Assembly (NCBI RefSeq): GCF_042654065.1
Contig: NZ_JBHSFP010000023.1
Coordinates: 62,001 to 126,000, forward strand
DNA from: Sphaerisporangium dianthi
GTDB taxonomy: Bacteria; Actinomycetota; Actinomycetes; Streptosporangiales; Streptosporangiaceae
DNA length: 64,000 nt
Reading direction: 5' to 3'
Part shown: piece by piece, positions 32,658-41,542 of the stretch
How positions within the stretch are numbered: position 1 is the stretch's first letter
How the letters are laid out: every line of letters starts with the position of its first letter
The notes under the pieces: generated by a model
Database searches by the model: none
The model's input: the letters and a program-made list of their open reading frames with translations, nothing else
What the model was told of the DNA's origin: nothing
Made by a program: the position numbers and the translations under genes

Positions 32658-34244
32658 TCAGGGGTTTTCTGTGACGATCTGTTTGGCCCAGCGGTAGTCG
32701 GCCTTGCCGGCCGGGGTGCGGACCATGTGGTCGACGAAGGCGTACGTGCGGGGCACCTTGTAGCCGGACAGCTTCTCGCGGCAGTGGGCGTCGAGTTCCT
32801 CGGCGGTGAGCCGGGCCCCGTCGCGGGGTTCGACGACGGCGGCCACGCGGCTGCCCCACCGTTCGTCCGGGACGCCGGTCACGACGGCGTCGAAGACGGC
32901 GGGGTGGCCCTTGAGCACGGCCTCGACCTCCTCGGGGAACACCTTCTCGCCCCCGGTGTTGATGCACTGCGAGCCGCGTCCGAAGACCAGGATGGTGCCG
33001 TCCTCCTCGATGCGGGCCAGGTCGCCGGTGAGGAGCCAGCGGGTGCCGGCGGCGTCGGTGACGAACGTCCGGGCGGTCTTGACGGGGTCGTTGTAGTACC
33101 CGAAGGCGATGTCGCCGGACTTGGCGACCGTGCCCATCTCGCCCGAGCCGGGCTTGACCGGTTCGAGGTCCTCGTTGAGCACGGCGAGGGTGGCGGTGGC
33201 GTTGGGCTTGTACTTCAGGCCGGACTCCGGTGAGGAGCCCGCGACCGCCGAGGCGGTGTAGCCGGACTCGGTGGAGCCGAAGCTGTCCATGATGATCACA
33301 TTCGGCAGCAGTTCCTGTAAGCGGTCGCGCACGGTGCCGGTCAGGATGGCGCCGGTCGAGCTGATCACCATCAGCGACGACAGGTCATAGTCACCGGCGG
33401 CGATCTCTTCGGCGAGGGGACGGGCCATGGCGTCGCCGGTGATGTTGACGGTGAGGACCTTCTCACGCTCGACGGTGCGCAGCACCTCCGCCGCGTCGAA
33501 CCTGCGCGTGTACACGACGGTCGCGCCCAGCCACCAGGTGATGAAGGTGGCCATCTGCGCGGCTCCGTGCATCAGCGGCGCGGCGGGCATCATGATGATC
33601 GGGTTGGAGCTCACGGCGGTGTCGATGACCTGGCGCGGCTCCTTGTGCGGCTCGCCGTAGGGGTTGCCGCCGCCGAAGGCCATGAACAGGTCCCTGGTGC
33701 GCCACATGACGCCCTTGGGCATGCCGGTCGTCCCGCCGGTGTAGATGATGTACAGGTCGTCGCCCGACCGGGCCGGGAAGCCTTCGCGCCCGTGCGGCCG
33801 GCCGGCGAGGGCCTGGTCGTACGGCACGGCGCCCTCGACGCGGGACGGACCTCCGACGGCCACCAGCGTCTCCAGCCTCGGGCACTCGGGCGCGACCGCG
33901 GCGACGCGGTCGTCGAACTCGACGTCGTACAGCAGGGCCACGATGTCGGAGTCGGTGAACAGGTACCGCAGTTCGGACTCGACGTACCTGTAGTTGACGT
34001 TGACCGGCACCGCCCTGACCTTCAACGTGGCGAGCAGCCCGGCGATGTACTCGATGCCGTTGTACATCTGGATGCCGACGTGCCGTCCCGGTTCCACGCC
34101 GCGTTCCAGCAGGAAGTGGGCGAGGCGGTTGGCGTGGGCCTCTAGTTCGGCGTAGGTCAGGCGGGCGTCGCCGCAGACGACCGCCACGCGGTCCCCGATC
34201 GCGTCGGCCAATCCCTCGAACAGGTCGGCGTGGTTGAACTCCAT
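32658..34244 (-). CDS. acyl-CoA synthetase, FadD19-like
   Basis: A 528-residue adenylate-forming ligase that activates a carboxylic acid to its CoA ester with ATP. It has the P-loop YTGGTTGMPKG, DSFGSTESG (A5), LLTGDLARIEEDGTILVFGRG (A7) and the late catalytic Lys in TPAGKADYRWAK. The overall text, including VNVNYRYVESELRYLF and the PAGKxDYRWAK end, closely recalls mycobacterial FadD19, which activates C24-branched sterol side chains. The neighbours (two Ltp-like thiolases and a DUF35 protein) strengthen this. GAGGAG lies 7 nt before the ATG. Confidence 0.88.
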   Translation of the reverse strand: MEFNHADLFEGLADAIGDRVAVVCGDARLTYAELEAHANRLAHFLLERGVEPGRHVGIQMYNGIEYIAGLLATLKVRAVPVNVNYRYVESELRYLFTDSDIVALLYDVEFDDRVAAVAPECPRLETLVAVGGPSRVEGAVPYDQALAGRPHGREGFPARSGDDLYIIYTGGTTGMPKGVMWRTRDLFMAFGGGNPYGEPHKEPRQVIDTAVSSNPIIMMPAAPLMHGAAQMATFITWWLGATVVYTRRFDAAEVLRTVEREKVLTVNITGDAMARPLAEEIAAGDYDLSSLMVISSTGAILTGTVRDRLQELLPNVIIMDSFGSTESGYTASAVAGSSPESGLKYKPNATATLAVLNEDLEPVKPGSGEMGTVAKSGDIAFGYYNDPVKTARTFVTDAAGTRWLLTGDLARIEEDGTILVFGRGSQCINTGGEKVFPEEVEAVLKGHPAVFDAVVTGVPDERWGSRVAAVVEPRDGARLTAEELDAHCREKLSGYKVPRTYAFVDHMVRTPAGKADYRWAKQIVTENP

Positions 34245-34355
34245 CGGGGACTCCTCACAACTGGTCGCCGGCTGCCCTCACTGCTTGTCCCCCGATGTGT
34301 TCCATAGTGGCCCGAAGCGGGCTCACACTTCATCCCCCGGCACGCGGACGGCGCA

Positions 34356-35504
34356 TCACGGTCTGTCGCTTCCGACGATCCACATGGCGAAGAACTGCGC
34401 GCCACCCCCGTAGGCGTGGCCGAGCGCGCGCCGAGCGCCCTCGACCTGGTGCTCCCCCGCCTGGCCCCTGACCTGCAGAGCGGCCTCCGCGAAGCGGATG
34501 AGCCCGGACGCGCCGATGGGGTTGGAGCTCAGCACCCCTCCGGAGGCGTTCCAGGGGATGTCGCCGTCAAGGGCCGTGGCCCCGGACTCGGTGATCTTCC
34601 AGCCCTCTCCCTCACCGGCGAAGCCGAGGTTCTCCAGCCACATCGGCTCGTACCAGGAGAACGGGACGTACACCTCGGCGACGTCGATCTCGCGCCGCGG
34701 GTCGGTGATGCCGGCCTGGCGGTAGACATCGGCCGCGCAGTCCTTGCCACCCTGGGGGTTCACGGTGTCGCGGCCGGCCCGGAAGATCGGCTCCGAGCGC
34801 ATGGCGCCGCCGTGGATCCATGCCGGGGTGCCGGTCACCTTGTCCTCGGCGGCGAGCACCATGGCGCAGGCCCCGTCGGAGGAGGGGCAGGTCTCCAGGT
34901 AGCGGATCGGCTCCCACAGCATCGGCGTCGACTCGACCATCGTGCGGTCGATGCCGGGGATCCTCAGGTGCGCGTACGGGTTCTTCAGCGCGTTCAGCCG
35001 GTCCTTGACGGCGACGAGCACGCCGATGTGGTCAGGGGCGCCTGAGCGGCGCATGTACTCGCGGATGTGCGGCGCGAAGTAGCCTCCGGCGCCGACGACC
35101 AGGGACGCGGTGAACGGCAGGTGGGTGGACAGCGCCCAGGTGGCGTTGGACTCCGACTGTTTCTCGAAGGCGACGACGAGCACGCGGTCGTGGACGCCGC
35201 CCTGGACGAGCGAGGCCCCGACCAGCGCGGTGGAGCCACCGACGCTTCCCGCGGTGTGGACGCGGGTCACCGGCTTGCCCGCGGCGCCGAGCGCGTCGGC
35301 GAGGTACGCCTCGGGCATCATGACGCCCTCGAACAGGTCGGGGGCCTTGCCGATGACGACGGCGTCGATGTCCTTGAACGTCAGCCCGGCGTCCTCCAGG
35401 GCGCGCAGCGCGGCCTCGCGGACCAGGCCGGCGATGGAGACGTCGCGGCGCTTGGTCTGGTACTTGGTCTGCCCGACCCCGATGACGGCGCAGCGGTTTC
35501 CCAT
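34356..35504 (-). CDS. thiolase-fold lipid-transfer protein, Ltp3-like
   Basis: A 382-residue thiolase-superfamily protein. The thiolase Cys position reads HTAGSVGGSTALVGASLV, with no Cys, so it is not a normal thiolase; this variant is typical of the Ltp3-type lipid-transfer proteins of sterol catabolism, which act as aldolases or with a DUF35 partner. Other signs are CPSSDGACAMVLAAED, VYVPFSWYEPMWLENLGF and the end ALGHAYGGGAQFFAMWIV (the GHxxGG-like late motif). It begins 2 nt after the stop of the next gene upstream. Confidence 0.85.
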   Translation of the reverse strand: MGNRCAVIGVGQTKYQTKRRDVSIAGLVREAALRALEDAGLTFKDIDAVVIGKAPDLFEGVMMPEAYLADALGAAGKPVTRVHTAGSVGGSTALVGASLVQGGVHDRVLVVAFEKQSESNATWALSTHLPFTASLVVGAGGYFAPHIREYMRRSGAPDHIGVLVAVKDRLNALKNPYAHLRIPGIDRTMVESTPMLWEPIRYLETCPSSDGACAMVLAAEDKVTGTPAWIHGGAMRSEPIFRAGRDTVNPQGGKDCAADVYRQAGITDPRREIDVAEVYVPFSWYEPMWLENLGFAGEGEGWKITESGATALDGDIPWNASGGVLSSNPIGASGLIRFAEAALQVRGQAGEHQVEGARRALGHAYGGGAQFFAMWIVGSDRP

Positions 35505-35506
35505 GG

Positions 35507-36538
35507 TCAGGCCTCCAGGACGGTGACGAGGTTCTGCTGGAGGCACGGCCCGGACGTGGCGTGGGCGACGGCGCGGCGCGCGGTGCCGCCCATGACGCGC
35601 CGGGCGGCCTCGCCGATGCGGATGAGCCCGGTGGCCATGACGGGGTTGGCGGCGAGCGGGCCGCCGGAGGGGTTGACCACCGTGTCCGGCGGCAGTCCGA
35701 GCGCCTCCCGCAGGATGGGTTCCTCGTGGCTGAACTGGGTGTGCAGCTCGGCCACGTCGACCGGCCCCTTGCCGACGCCGGCCGCGCGCGCGGCGTCGGC
35801 GGCCGAGGCGGACCTGGCGAGGTCGCGCATGCCCAGGTAGTGCGGCTCGATGCGGTGGGCGATGCCGGTGATCCACGCGGGACGTTCCGCCAGTTCCCTG
35901 GCCAGGTCGCCGGCGGCGAGGACGACGGCCGCCGCGCCGTCGGTGACGGGGGCGACGTCCACCGGGCTCAGCGGGTACACCCCCTCTTCCTCCTCGCCCA
36001 GCGCGTCGCCGGGGTCGGGCAGGTCGAGCGCGTACGGGTTGGCCCGGCCGTCGGCGCGGCAGCGCCGGACGATCTCGCGCAGCTCGTTCCCCTTGGCGCC
36101 CGCGGCGCTCGCCTGAAGGGCCGCGAAGGAGACCTGGTCCAGGCCTAGCGGCGCCAGGTAGTACGGGTCGAGCTGGAGCGTCATGATCTCGCGCAGGTCG
36201 CCCTGGGAGGTCTTGCCGTAGCCGTAGACCAGCGCGGAGTCGACGTCGCCGTGCTGCAGCCGCACCCACGCCTCGTACAGGGCCCAGGCGGCGTCCATCT
36301 CGACGTGGCTCTCGGAGATCGGCGGCCAGGCGCCGATGGCGTCCAGGGCGGAGACGAAGGAGAACGGCGCCCCTGCCAGGTAGTCGCAGCTGCCCGAGCA
36401 GGTGAAGCCGAACCGGGTCAGGCCGGAGGCCCGCTTGACCTCCTGGATGATCGGGGAGATCAGCTCGGGCTCGGTCAGTCCTTCATCGTGACCGGTGTGC
36501 TTCGTCTGAGCGAACGCGATGACCGCCACCTCACGCAC
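35507..36538 (-). CDS. thiolase-fold protein, Ltp4-like
   Basis: A 343-residue thiolase-superfamily protein, shorter than usual (about 390), which matches the small Ltp4 type. It has GFTCSGSCDYLAGAPFSFVSALDAIGAW at the thiolase Cys region, DGAAAVVLAAGD, and a late AELHTQFSHEEPI and NPSGGPLAANPVMATGLIR. It probably forms a complex with the neighbouring Ltp3-like protein and the DUF35 protein. The GTG at 36538 has GGAGG 5 nt upstream. Its stop is 2 nt before the Ltp3-like start. Confidence 0.82.
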   Translation of the reverse strand: MREVAVIAFAQTKHTGHDEGLTEPELISPIIQEVKRASGLTRFGFTCSGSCDYLAGAPFSFVSALDAIGAWPPISESHVEMDAAWALYEAWVRLQHGDVDSALVYGYGKTSQGDLREIMTLQLDPYYLAPLGLDQVSFAALQASAAGAKGNELREIVRRCRADGRANPYALDLPDPGDALGEEEEGVYPLSPVDVAPVTDGAAAVVLAAGDLARELAERPAWITGIAHRIEPHYLGMRDLARSASAADAARAAGVGKGPVDVAELHTQFSHEEPILREALGLPPDTVVNPSGGPLAANPVMATGLIRIGEAARRVMGGTARRAVAHATSGPCLQQNLVTVLEA

Positions 36539-36550
36539 GCGGACCTCCCC

Positions 36551-37573
36551 TCACAGCCGCACGTCCGGCTCGCCCGAGGGGGCGAACCACCTGATGTTGC
36601 TCATCGACAGGGTGCGTTCCTCAGGGGGCACCCAGACCGCCTTGACCCGCATGCCCTGCCGCACCTCGTGCGCGGGGACGTCGCCCATCAGCACGATCAT
36701 GGGGACGTCGGCGCCGTCGAGCAGGATGTAGGCCGACACGAACGGCACCTGCGGGGCGCGGGGGTCGGGCAGGTTGTTGATGGCGAAGGTGGTGACGGTG
36801 CCGGTGCCGGGCAGCTCCACCTCCTCCTCGATGGTCGAGCCGCAGGCGGGGCAGGTCGTGCGGTAGGGCACGTAGACCTTGTCGCAGCTCGCGCACCGCC
36901 CGGCGATGAAGACCCCGTCGCGGACGCCTTCCAGGAAGCGGGTCAGCGAGCGGCCGGGCCGCACGCGGTACTCGGTGCGCACGGGCGCGGTCATCGTGGT
37001 GACCTCGGGCACGAAGCAGGCGATGTCGGTGATGTGGCCGGTGCGCTCGCCTTCGGTCCTGAACCGGGGCCGCACGCGCAGGCCTGGCCGCAACGTCTTG
37101 ACCGTGCCCGCGTCGACGGCGTGCACGAGGCTCGTGTCCGCGCCGTCCAGCTTGATCAGTGCCCAGGCGAACGGGCGGTCGAGCGGGTGCCCCTTGCGCG
37201 GAGTGCCCACCCAGGCCCAGGTCCGCACGGTCCCCGCCGGACCCACCTGGACGTACTCGCCGGTCACCGCGTCGCCGGTCACCGGGTCGTACTCCAGGGG
37301 CGGCACCAGGACGCGGCCGTCGGCGGCGCGGACCCCGACGATGCGCCCGTCGCGCAGCTCGGTGAGGAAGCGGCCGATCACCGGGCCGGTCGTGCGGGTG
37401 TACCCGCCGGGGAACTCCAGCACGTGCTCGGCGACCAGCGGCCCGGGCGGCGTGGCCGGAGGGCTCTGGCCTGGCGGCGTGCCCGGGCTCTGACGGGGTG
37501 GCAGGCCCCCGGGGTGCACGGTGCCGGACCCCGCGGTCTGGGGCGGCGCCGGCAGGGGCCCTTCAGATGGCAC
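36551..37573 (-). CDS. tandem DUF35 OB-fold protein
   Basis: A 340-residue protein with two OB-fold DUF35 units. The first (about residues 55-190) lacks the zinc ribbon. The second (about 210-335) has it: RCASCDKVYVPYRTTCPACG (Cys-x2-Cys-x10-Cys-x2-Cys). DUF35 proteins pair with thiolase-fold partners in sterol and polyketide metabolism and bind acyl-CoA. The N-terminal 45 residues are Pro/Gly-rich. Its GTG lies inside the end of the upstream ligase gene (11-nt overlap), with GGAGG 9 nt before it. Confidence 0.85.
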   Translation of the reverse strand: MPSEGPLPAPPQTAGSGTVHPGGLPPRQSPGTPPGQSPPATPPGPLVAEHVLEFPGGYTRTTGPVIGRFLTELRDGRIVGVRAADGRVLVPPLEYDPVTGDAVTGEYVQVGPAGTVRTWAWVGTPRKGHPLDRPFAWALIKLDGADTSLVHAVDAGTVKTLRPGLRVRPRFRTEGERTGHITDIACFVPEVTTMTAPVRTEYRVRPGRSLTRFLEGVRDGVFIAGRCASCDKVYVPYRTTCPACGSTIEEEVELPGTGTVTTFAINNLPDPRAPQVPFVSAYILLDGADVPMIVLMGDVPAHEVRQGMRVKAVWVPPEERTLSMSNIRWFAPSGEPDVRL

Positions 37574-39107
37574 GGTCGTGGCCCTCCCAGTACGGGTCGC
37601 GGAGCTTGCGTTTGAGGAGCTTGCCGTTCGGCTCGCGCGGCATCTCGGCGATGAAGTCGATGGTGCGCGGCCACTTCATCTTGGCCAGCCGGCCCTCCAG
37701 CGAGCGGAGGATCTCCTCGGCCAGCCCGGGGCCCGGCGTGACGCCCGCGGCCGGCTCGACGACGGCCTTGATCTGCTCGCCCCACTCGTCGTCCGGGATG
37801 CCGAAGACGGCGACGTCGGCGACCTTGGGGTGGACGACCATCTCGTTCTCGATCTCGGCGGGGTAGATGTTGGTGCCCGCCGAGATGATCAGGTCGGCCT
37901 TGCGGTCGCAGAGGTACAGGTAGCCCTCTTCGTCGAGGTAGCCGATGTCGCCGACGGTGAAGTGGTCCTTCAGCCGGTTGGCCTCGGTCTTCTGCGGGTC
38001 GCCCTTGTACTCGAAGCGGACCCCGGCCATCTTCATGTAGATGGTCCCCGGTGTGCCGGTCGGGACGGGCCGGAGTTCGTCGTCCACGATGAGCAGCTCG
38101 CTGATCGGCCACGCCGAGCCGACCGTGCCCGGATGCTTCTTCCAGGCCTCGGGCGTGGCGATGGTGCCGCCGCCCTCGGTGGCGGCGTAGTACTCGTAGA
38201 CGCAGTCGCCCCACCATTCGAGCATGGCCCACTTGACCGGGACCGGGCAGGGCGCGGCCGCGTGGATCATCCACTTCAGCGAGGACAGGTCGTACTTGTG
38301 CTTGATCTCCTCGGGAAGGGAGAGCAGCCGCTTGAAGTGCGTGGGCACCATGTGCGAGTTGGTGACGCGGTGCTTCTCGCACAGCCGCAGCATCTCTTCG
38401 GCGTCCCACCTGTCCATGTAGACGAGTGTGTGCCCCATGTGCAGGGCCGTGCCGCCGAACTGCGTGACCGCGGTGTGGTAGTTGGGCGAGGTCACCAGGT
38501 GCGTGTTGGGTCTGCCCGGCGTCATGCCGAACAGCGAGAGCAGGAACGTCATCAGTTCGGCCGCGTCGTCGGGGTCGAGCCCGCTGAGCGGCCGGCGGAC
38601 GCCCTTCGGCCTGCCGGTCGTGCCCGAGGTGTAGTGCATGGCCGCGCCGGCCGTGCGGTCCGGCGGCGAGGTGTCGGGGTGCCCGGCGGTGAGGTCGGCG
38701 GCCGTGCGGAACCCGTCGATCACGCCGAAGGAGAAGCGGCGGCCGGGGTCGATGACCTCGGCGCCCCGGGACCCCTCTTGGGCGTACCGCTCGTGGACGA
38801 AGAAGGCCTTGGCCTCGCTGTCGGCGACGATGTAGGCGATCTCAGGCCCGGTGAGGTGCCAGTTGATCGGCGTGTAGTACCAGCCGGCCTGCAGCGCGGC
38901 GAGGTAGAGGGTGAGACCGTCGACGCCGTTGGGCACCAGGCCGCAGAGGCCGTCGCCGGCCTTCATCCCGAGCGCGCGCAGGGCGTGGACCAGCCGGTTC
39001 GCCCGGGCGAGCAGCTCGCCGGCGGGGTGTTCGGTGCCGTCGGGGTCCACGGCGGCGATCCAGCCGGGATCGGCCTGCGCGAGCCTCCAGAATCCGAGCG
39101 AGCCCAT
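37563..39107 (-). CDS. acyl-CoA synthetase (second ligase)
   Basis: A 514-residue adenylate-forming ligase that is first in the five-gene run. Motifs: the P-loop MHYTSGTTGRPKGV, YYAATEGGGT (A5), TVGDIGYLDEEGYLYLCDRKADLII (A7-A8) and the late Lys in PNGKLLKRKL. It has a different sequence from the FadD19-like protein and should activate another acid, perhaps a ring-derived or shorter one. GGGAG 5 nt before the ATG at 39107. It is divergent from the enoyl-CoA hydratase gene. Confidence 0.88.
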   Translation of the reverse strand: MGSLGFWRLAQADPGWIAAVDPDGTEHPAGELLARANRLVHALRALGMKAGDGLCGLVPNGVDGLTLYLAALQAGWYYTPINWHLTGPEIAYIVADSEAKAFFVHERYAQEGSRGAEVIDPGRRFSFGVIDGFRTAADLTAGHPDTSPPDRTAGAAMHYTSGTTGRPKGVRRPLSGLDPDDAAELMTFLLSLFGMTPGRPNTHLVTSPNYHTAVTQFGGTALHMGHTLVYMDRWDAEEMLRLCEKHRVTNSHMVPTHFKRLLSLPEEIKHKYDLSSLKWMIHAAAPCPVPVKWAMLEWWGDCVYEYYAATEGGGTIATPEAWKKHPGTVGSAWPISELLIVDDELRPVPTGTPGTIYMKMAGVRFEYKGDPQKTEANRLKDHFTVGDIGYLDEEGYLYLCDRKADLIISAGTNIYPAEIENEMVVHPKVADVAVFGIPDDEWGEQIKAVVEPAAGVTPGPGLAEEILRSLEGRLAKMKWPRTIDFIAEMPREPNGKLLKRKLRDPYWEGHDRAI

Positions 39108-39209
39108 CGGAACTCCCTTGTCCGGTTGCGCCGTACCTTCCCGGATGCGCCGAAGTGAAGCACGTTCTCGGTTTCCCGACAACCCTGGCGTTACGGCAGG
39201 TTTACCAAC

Positions 39210-39223
39210 AAGAATCTGTTCTA
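39210..39223. promoter_or_regulatory. weak KstR-like motif in the divergent promoter
   Basis: AAGAATCTGTTCTA matches 6 of the 8 fixed positions of TNNAACNNGTTNNA, the KstR consensus. It lies midway in the 195-nt AT-richer spacer between the ligase and the hydratase, where a shared operator is expected. It is weak on its own; the perfect match at 46939 makes it more interesting. Confidence 0.35.
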
Positions 39224-39302
39224 GTTCGCAGCGGCAGACTAACCCCGGCCGCCCTTGCTGAACAAGCGCTTGATACGACCGTGAGCCAGGAAGGTGTCGT
39301 CC

Positions 39303-40118
39303 ATGGAGCTCCTGCCCATCAGCACCCCGCACTGCCGGGTCGAGCGGGACGGCCACGTCGTCATCGTCACCATGGACCGCCCTGAGGCCAGGAACGCCCT
39401 GTCCACCGACATGCTGGTCGGACTCGCCGACGCGTGGGCCTACATCTCCGGCGAGCCCGAGGTGCGGGCGGGCATCCTGACCGGCGCGAACGGCACCTTC
39501 TGCGCCGGGGCGGACCTGAAGGCCATGGGATCGCCGTCCGCCGACCCCCGGGTGGCGCGGCGCGCGCAGGAGATCCCCGACTTCCACTGGAAGGGCCTGC
39601 TGCGCGACAGCGACGCCCTGCCCACCAAGCCCATCGTCTGCGCGGTCGAGGGGTACGCCGTCGCGGGCGGCACCGAACTCCTCGTCGGCACCGACCTGCG
39701 GGTCGTCGGCGAGTCCGCCACGCTCGGCCTGTTCGAGGCCCGGCGCGCGCTGTTCCCCATGGGCGGCAGCGCCATCCGGCTGCCGCGGCAGATCCCCTAC
39801 GCGTTCGCCATGGACATCCTGCTCACCGGCCGGGCCGTCACCGCGCGGGAGGCGCTGTCCATGGGCCTGGTCAACCGGGTCGTGCCGGACGGCGAGGCGC
39901 TGGCGTCCGCCCGCGAGATCGCCGACGCGGTGGCGTCCTGCGGGCCGCTCGCCGTCCAGGCGATCCTGCGCGCCTACCGCGACACGCTCGGCATGCCCGA
40001 GGCGGAGGCGCTCAAGGTGTCCGACGCCATCGGCTGGCCGGTGATCGGCTCGCAGGACGCCAAGGAGGGCTCACGCGCCTTCCGCGAGAAGCGCCCCGCC
40101 GCCTACCGCGGCGAATGA
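39303..40118 (+). CDS. enoyl-CoA hydratase (crotonase family)
   Basis: A 271-residue crotonase. The oxyanion segments NGTFCAGADLKAMG and VEGYAVAGGTELLVGTDLRV are clear. Both catalytic Glu positions seem to be present (AGGTELL and GLFEARRALFPMGG). It should hydrate enoyl-CoA in beta-oxidation. It resembles EchA19-like proteins that go with FadD19 in sterol side-chain breakdown. AGGAAGG lies 8 nt before the ATG. Divergent from the ligase-thiolase run. Confidence 0.9.
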   Translation: MELLPISTPHCRVERDGHVVIVTMDRPEARNALSTDMLVGLADAWAYISGEPEVRAGILTGANGTFCAGADLKAMGSPSADPRVARRAQEIPDFHWKGLLRDSDALPTKPIVCAVEGYAVAGGTELLVGTDLRVVGESATLGLFEARRALFPMGGSAIRLPRQIPYAFAMDILLTGRAVTAREALSMGLVNRVVPDGEALASAREIADAVASCGPLAVQAILRAYRDTLGMPEAEALKVSDAIGWPVIGSQDAKEGSRAFREKRPAAYRGE

Positions 40119-40147
40119 GCCTCCGGCCGTGTGAGCGCGCCGGGCCG

Positions 40148-40174
40148 GTGACCGGGACGGCGTCCGCCGGTCAC
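40148..40174. terminator. possible bidirectional terminator
   Basis: GTGACCGG and CCGGTCAC pair across an 11-nt loop, and GGCC/GGCC extends the stem after one mismatch. It lies between the convergent hydratase and PadR genes and overlaps the PadR stop codon by a few bases. Confidence 0.45.
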
Positions 40175-40770
40175 GGGCCGGCGGCGGTGCCCGGCGCTTC
40201 GCCGTCCGCCGCAGGGGCACCCTCGGCCGCCGTCACGGGACGGGCCTGGCCGGCGAGGGACGCCAGACGCTGCTCGGCGCTGTCGATCACCTGAAGGTCG
40301 GCCTTGGTGTGCGCGATGGCCGCGTCCACGAGCAGGGCGACGAGCGGGTCCGCGGCGTTGTCACGGCGCAGGCGGGTGAGCCCGGCCAGGTCGGACAGGC
40401 AGGCCTGCCGCTGGGCCGAGGTGTACTCCCTCAATGCCCCGGCGCCGAGCCGGGTCGCGGCGAGCAGCTTGAGGAACGTCTCGTCGCGGAAGCCGGACGT
40501 GCGCACGTGCGGCGCGGCGACCCAGGACCTCAGCTCCTCGGCGCCGCCGCCGGTCAGCTCGTAGAGCGTCTTGTCCGGCCGGTCGTTCTGCGCCACGTGG
40601 CTGCGGGTCACGTGCCCGTCCCTGACCAGGCGGTCGAGGATCTGGTAGAGGTGGCCGATGTTGAGGCCGCCCCACTGAGGGCCGATCGCCGCCTCGAAGC
40701 GGCCCTTGAGCTCGTACCCGTGGCTCGGCCCCTCGGCCAGCAGAGCGAGTACGGCGTGGCTCAGCGGCAT
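40171..40770 (-). CDS. PadR-family regulator of the adjacent ABC genes
   Basis: A 199-residue PadR protein (Vir-like two-domain type). The winged helix at residues 1-80 shows SHAVLALLAEGPSHGYELKGRFEAAIG, NIGHLYQILDRLVRDGHVT and DKTLYELTGGGAEEL. The C-terminal helices (PF10400-like) dimerise. It is divergent from an ABC transporter gene, 58 nt away, and the spacer has two matching palindromes, so it probably represses both itself and the transporter and is released by the exported compound. Confidence 0.93.
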   Translation of the reverse strand: MPLSHAVLALLAEGPSHGYELKGRFEAAIGPQWGGLNIGHLYQILDRLVRDGHVTRSHVAQNDRPDKTLYELTGGGAEELRSWVAAPHVRTSGFRDETFLKLLAATRLGAGALREYTSAQRQACLSDLAGLTRLRRDNAADPLVALLVDAAIAHTKADLQVIDSAEQRLASLAGQARPVTAAEGAPAADGEAPGTAAGP

Positions 40771-40785
40771 CTTCCCAACCTCCCT

Positions 40786-40802
40786 TAGATTGTCGCAATC
40801 TA
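40786..40802. promoter_or_regulatory. PadR operator 1
   Basis: TAGATTG-TCG-CAATCTA, a perfect 7-bp dyad, 16 nt upstream of the PadR start. It shares the TA-ATTGT/ACAAT-TA design with operator 2. Confidence 0.75.
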
Positions 40803-40816
40803 TCGATAAGTCGCCC

Positions 40817-40828
40817 TACATTGTGACA

Positions 40829-40833
<5 letters not shown>
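40817..40833. promoter_or_regulatory. PadR operator 2
   Basis: TACATTGT-G-ACAATGTA, two perfect 8-bp arms. It covers the first possible start codon of the ABC gene (ATG at 40829). The centres of the two sites are 31 bp apart, close to three helical turns, so two dimers could bind the same face. Confidence 0.8.

Positions 40834-41538
<705 letters not shown>

Positions 41539-41542
<4 letters not shown>

Noticed and set aside
34356..36538. Functional acetyl-CoA acetyltransferases (thiolases) for the two thiolase-fold proteins.
   Set aside because: The first lacks the nucleophile Cys and the second is short, with a changed active-site region; lipid-transfer/aldolase-type roles fit better.
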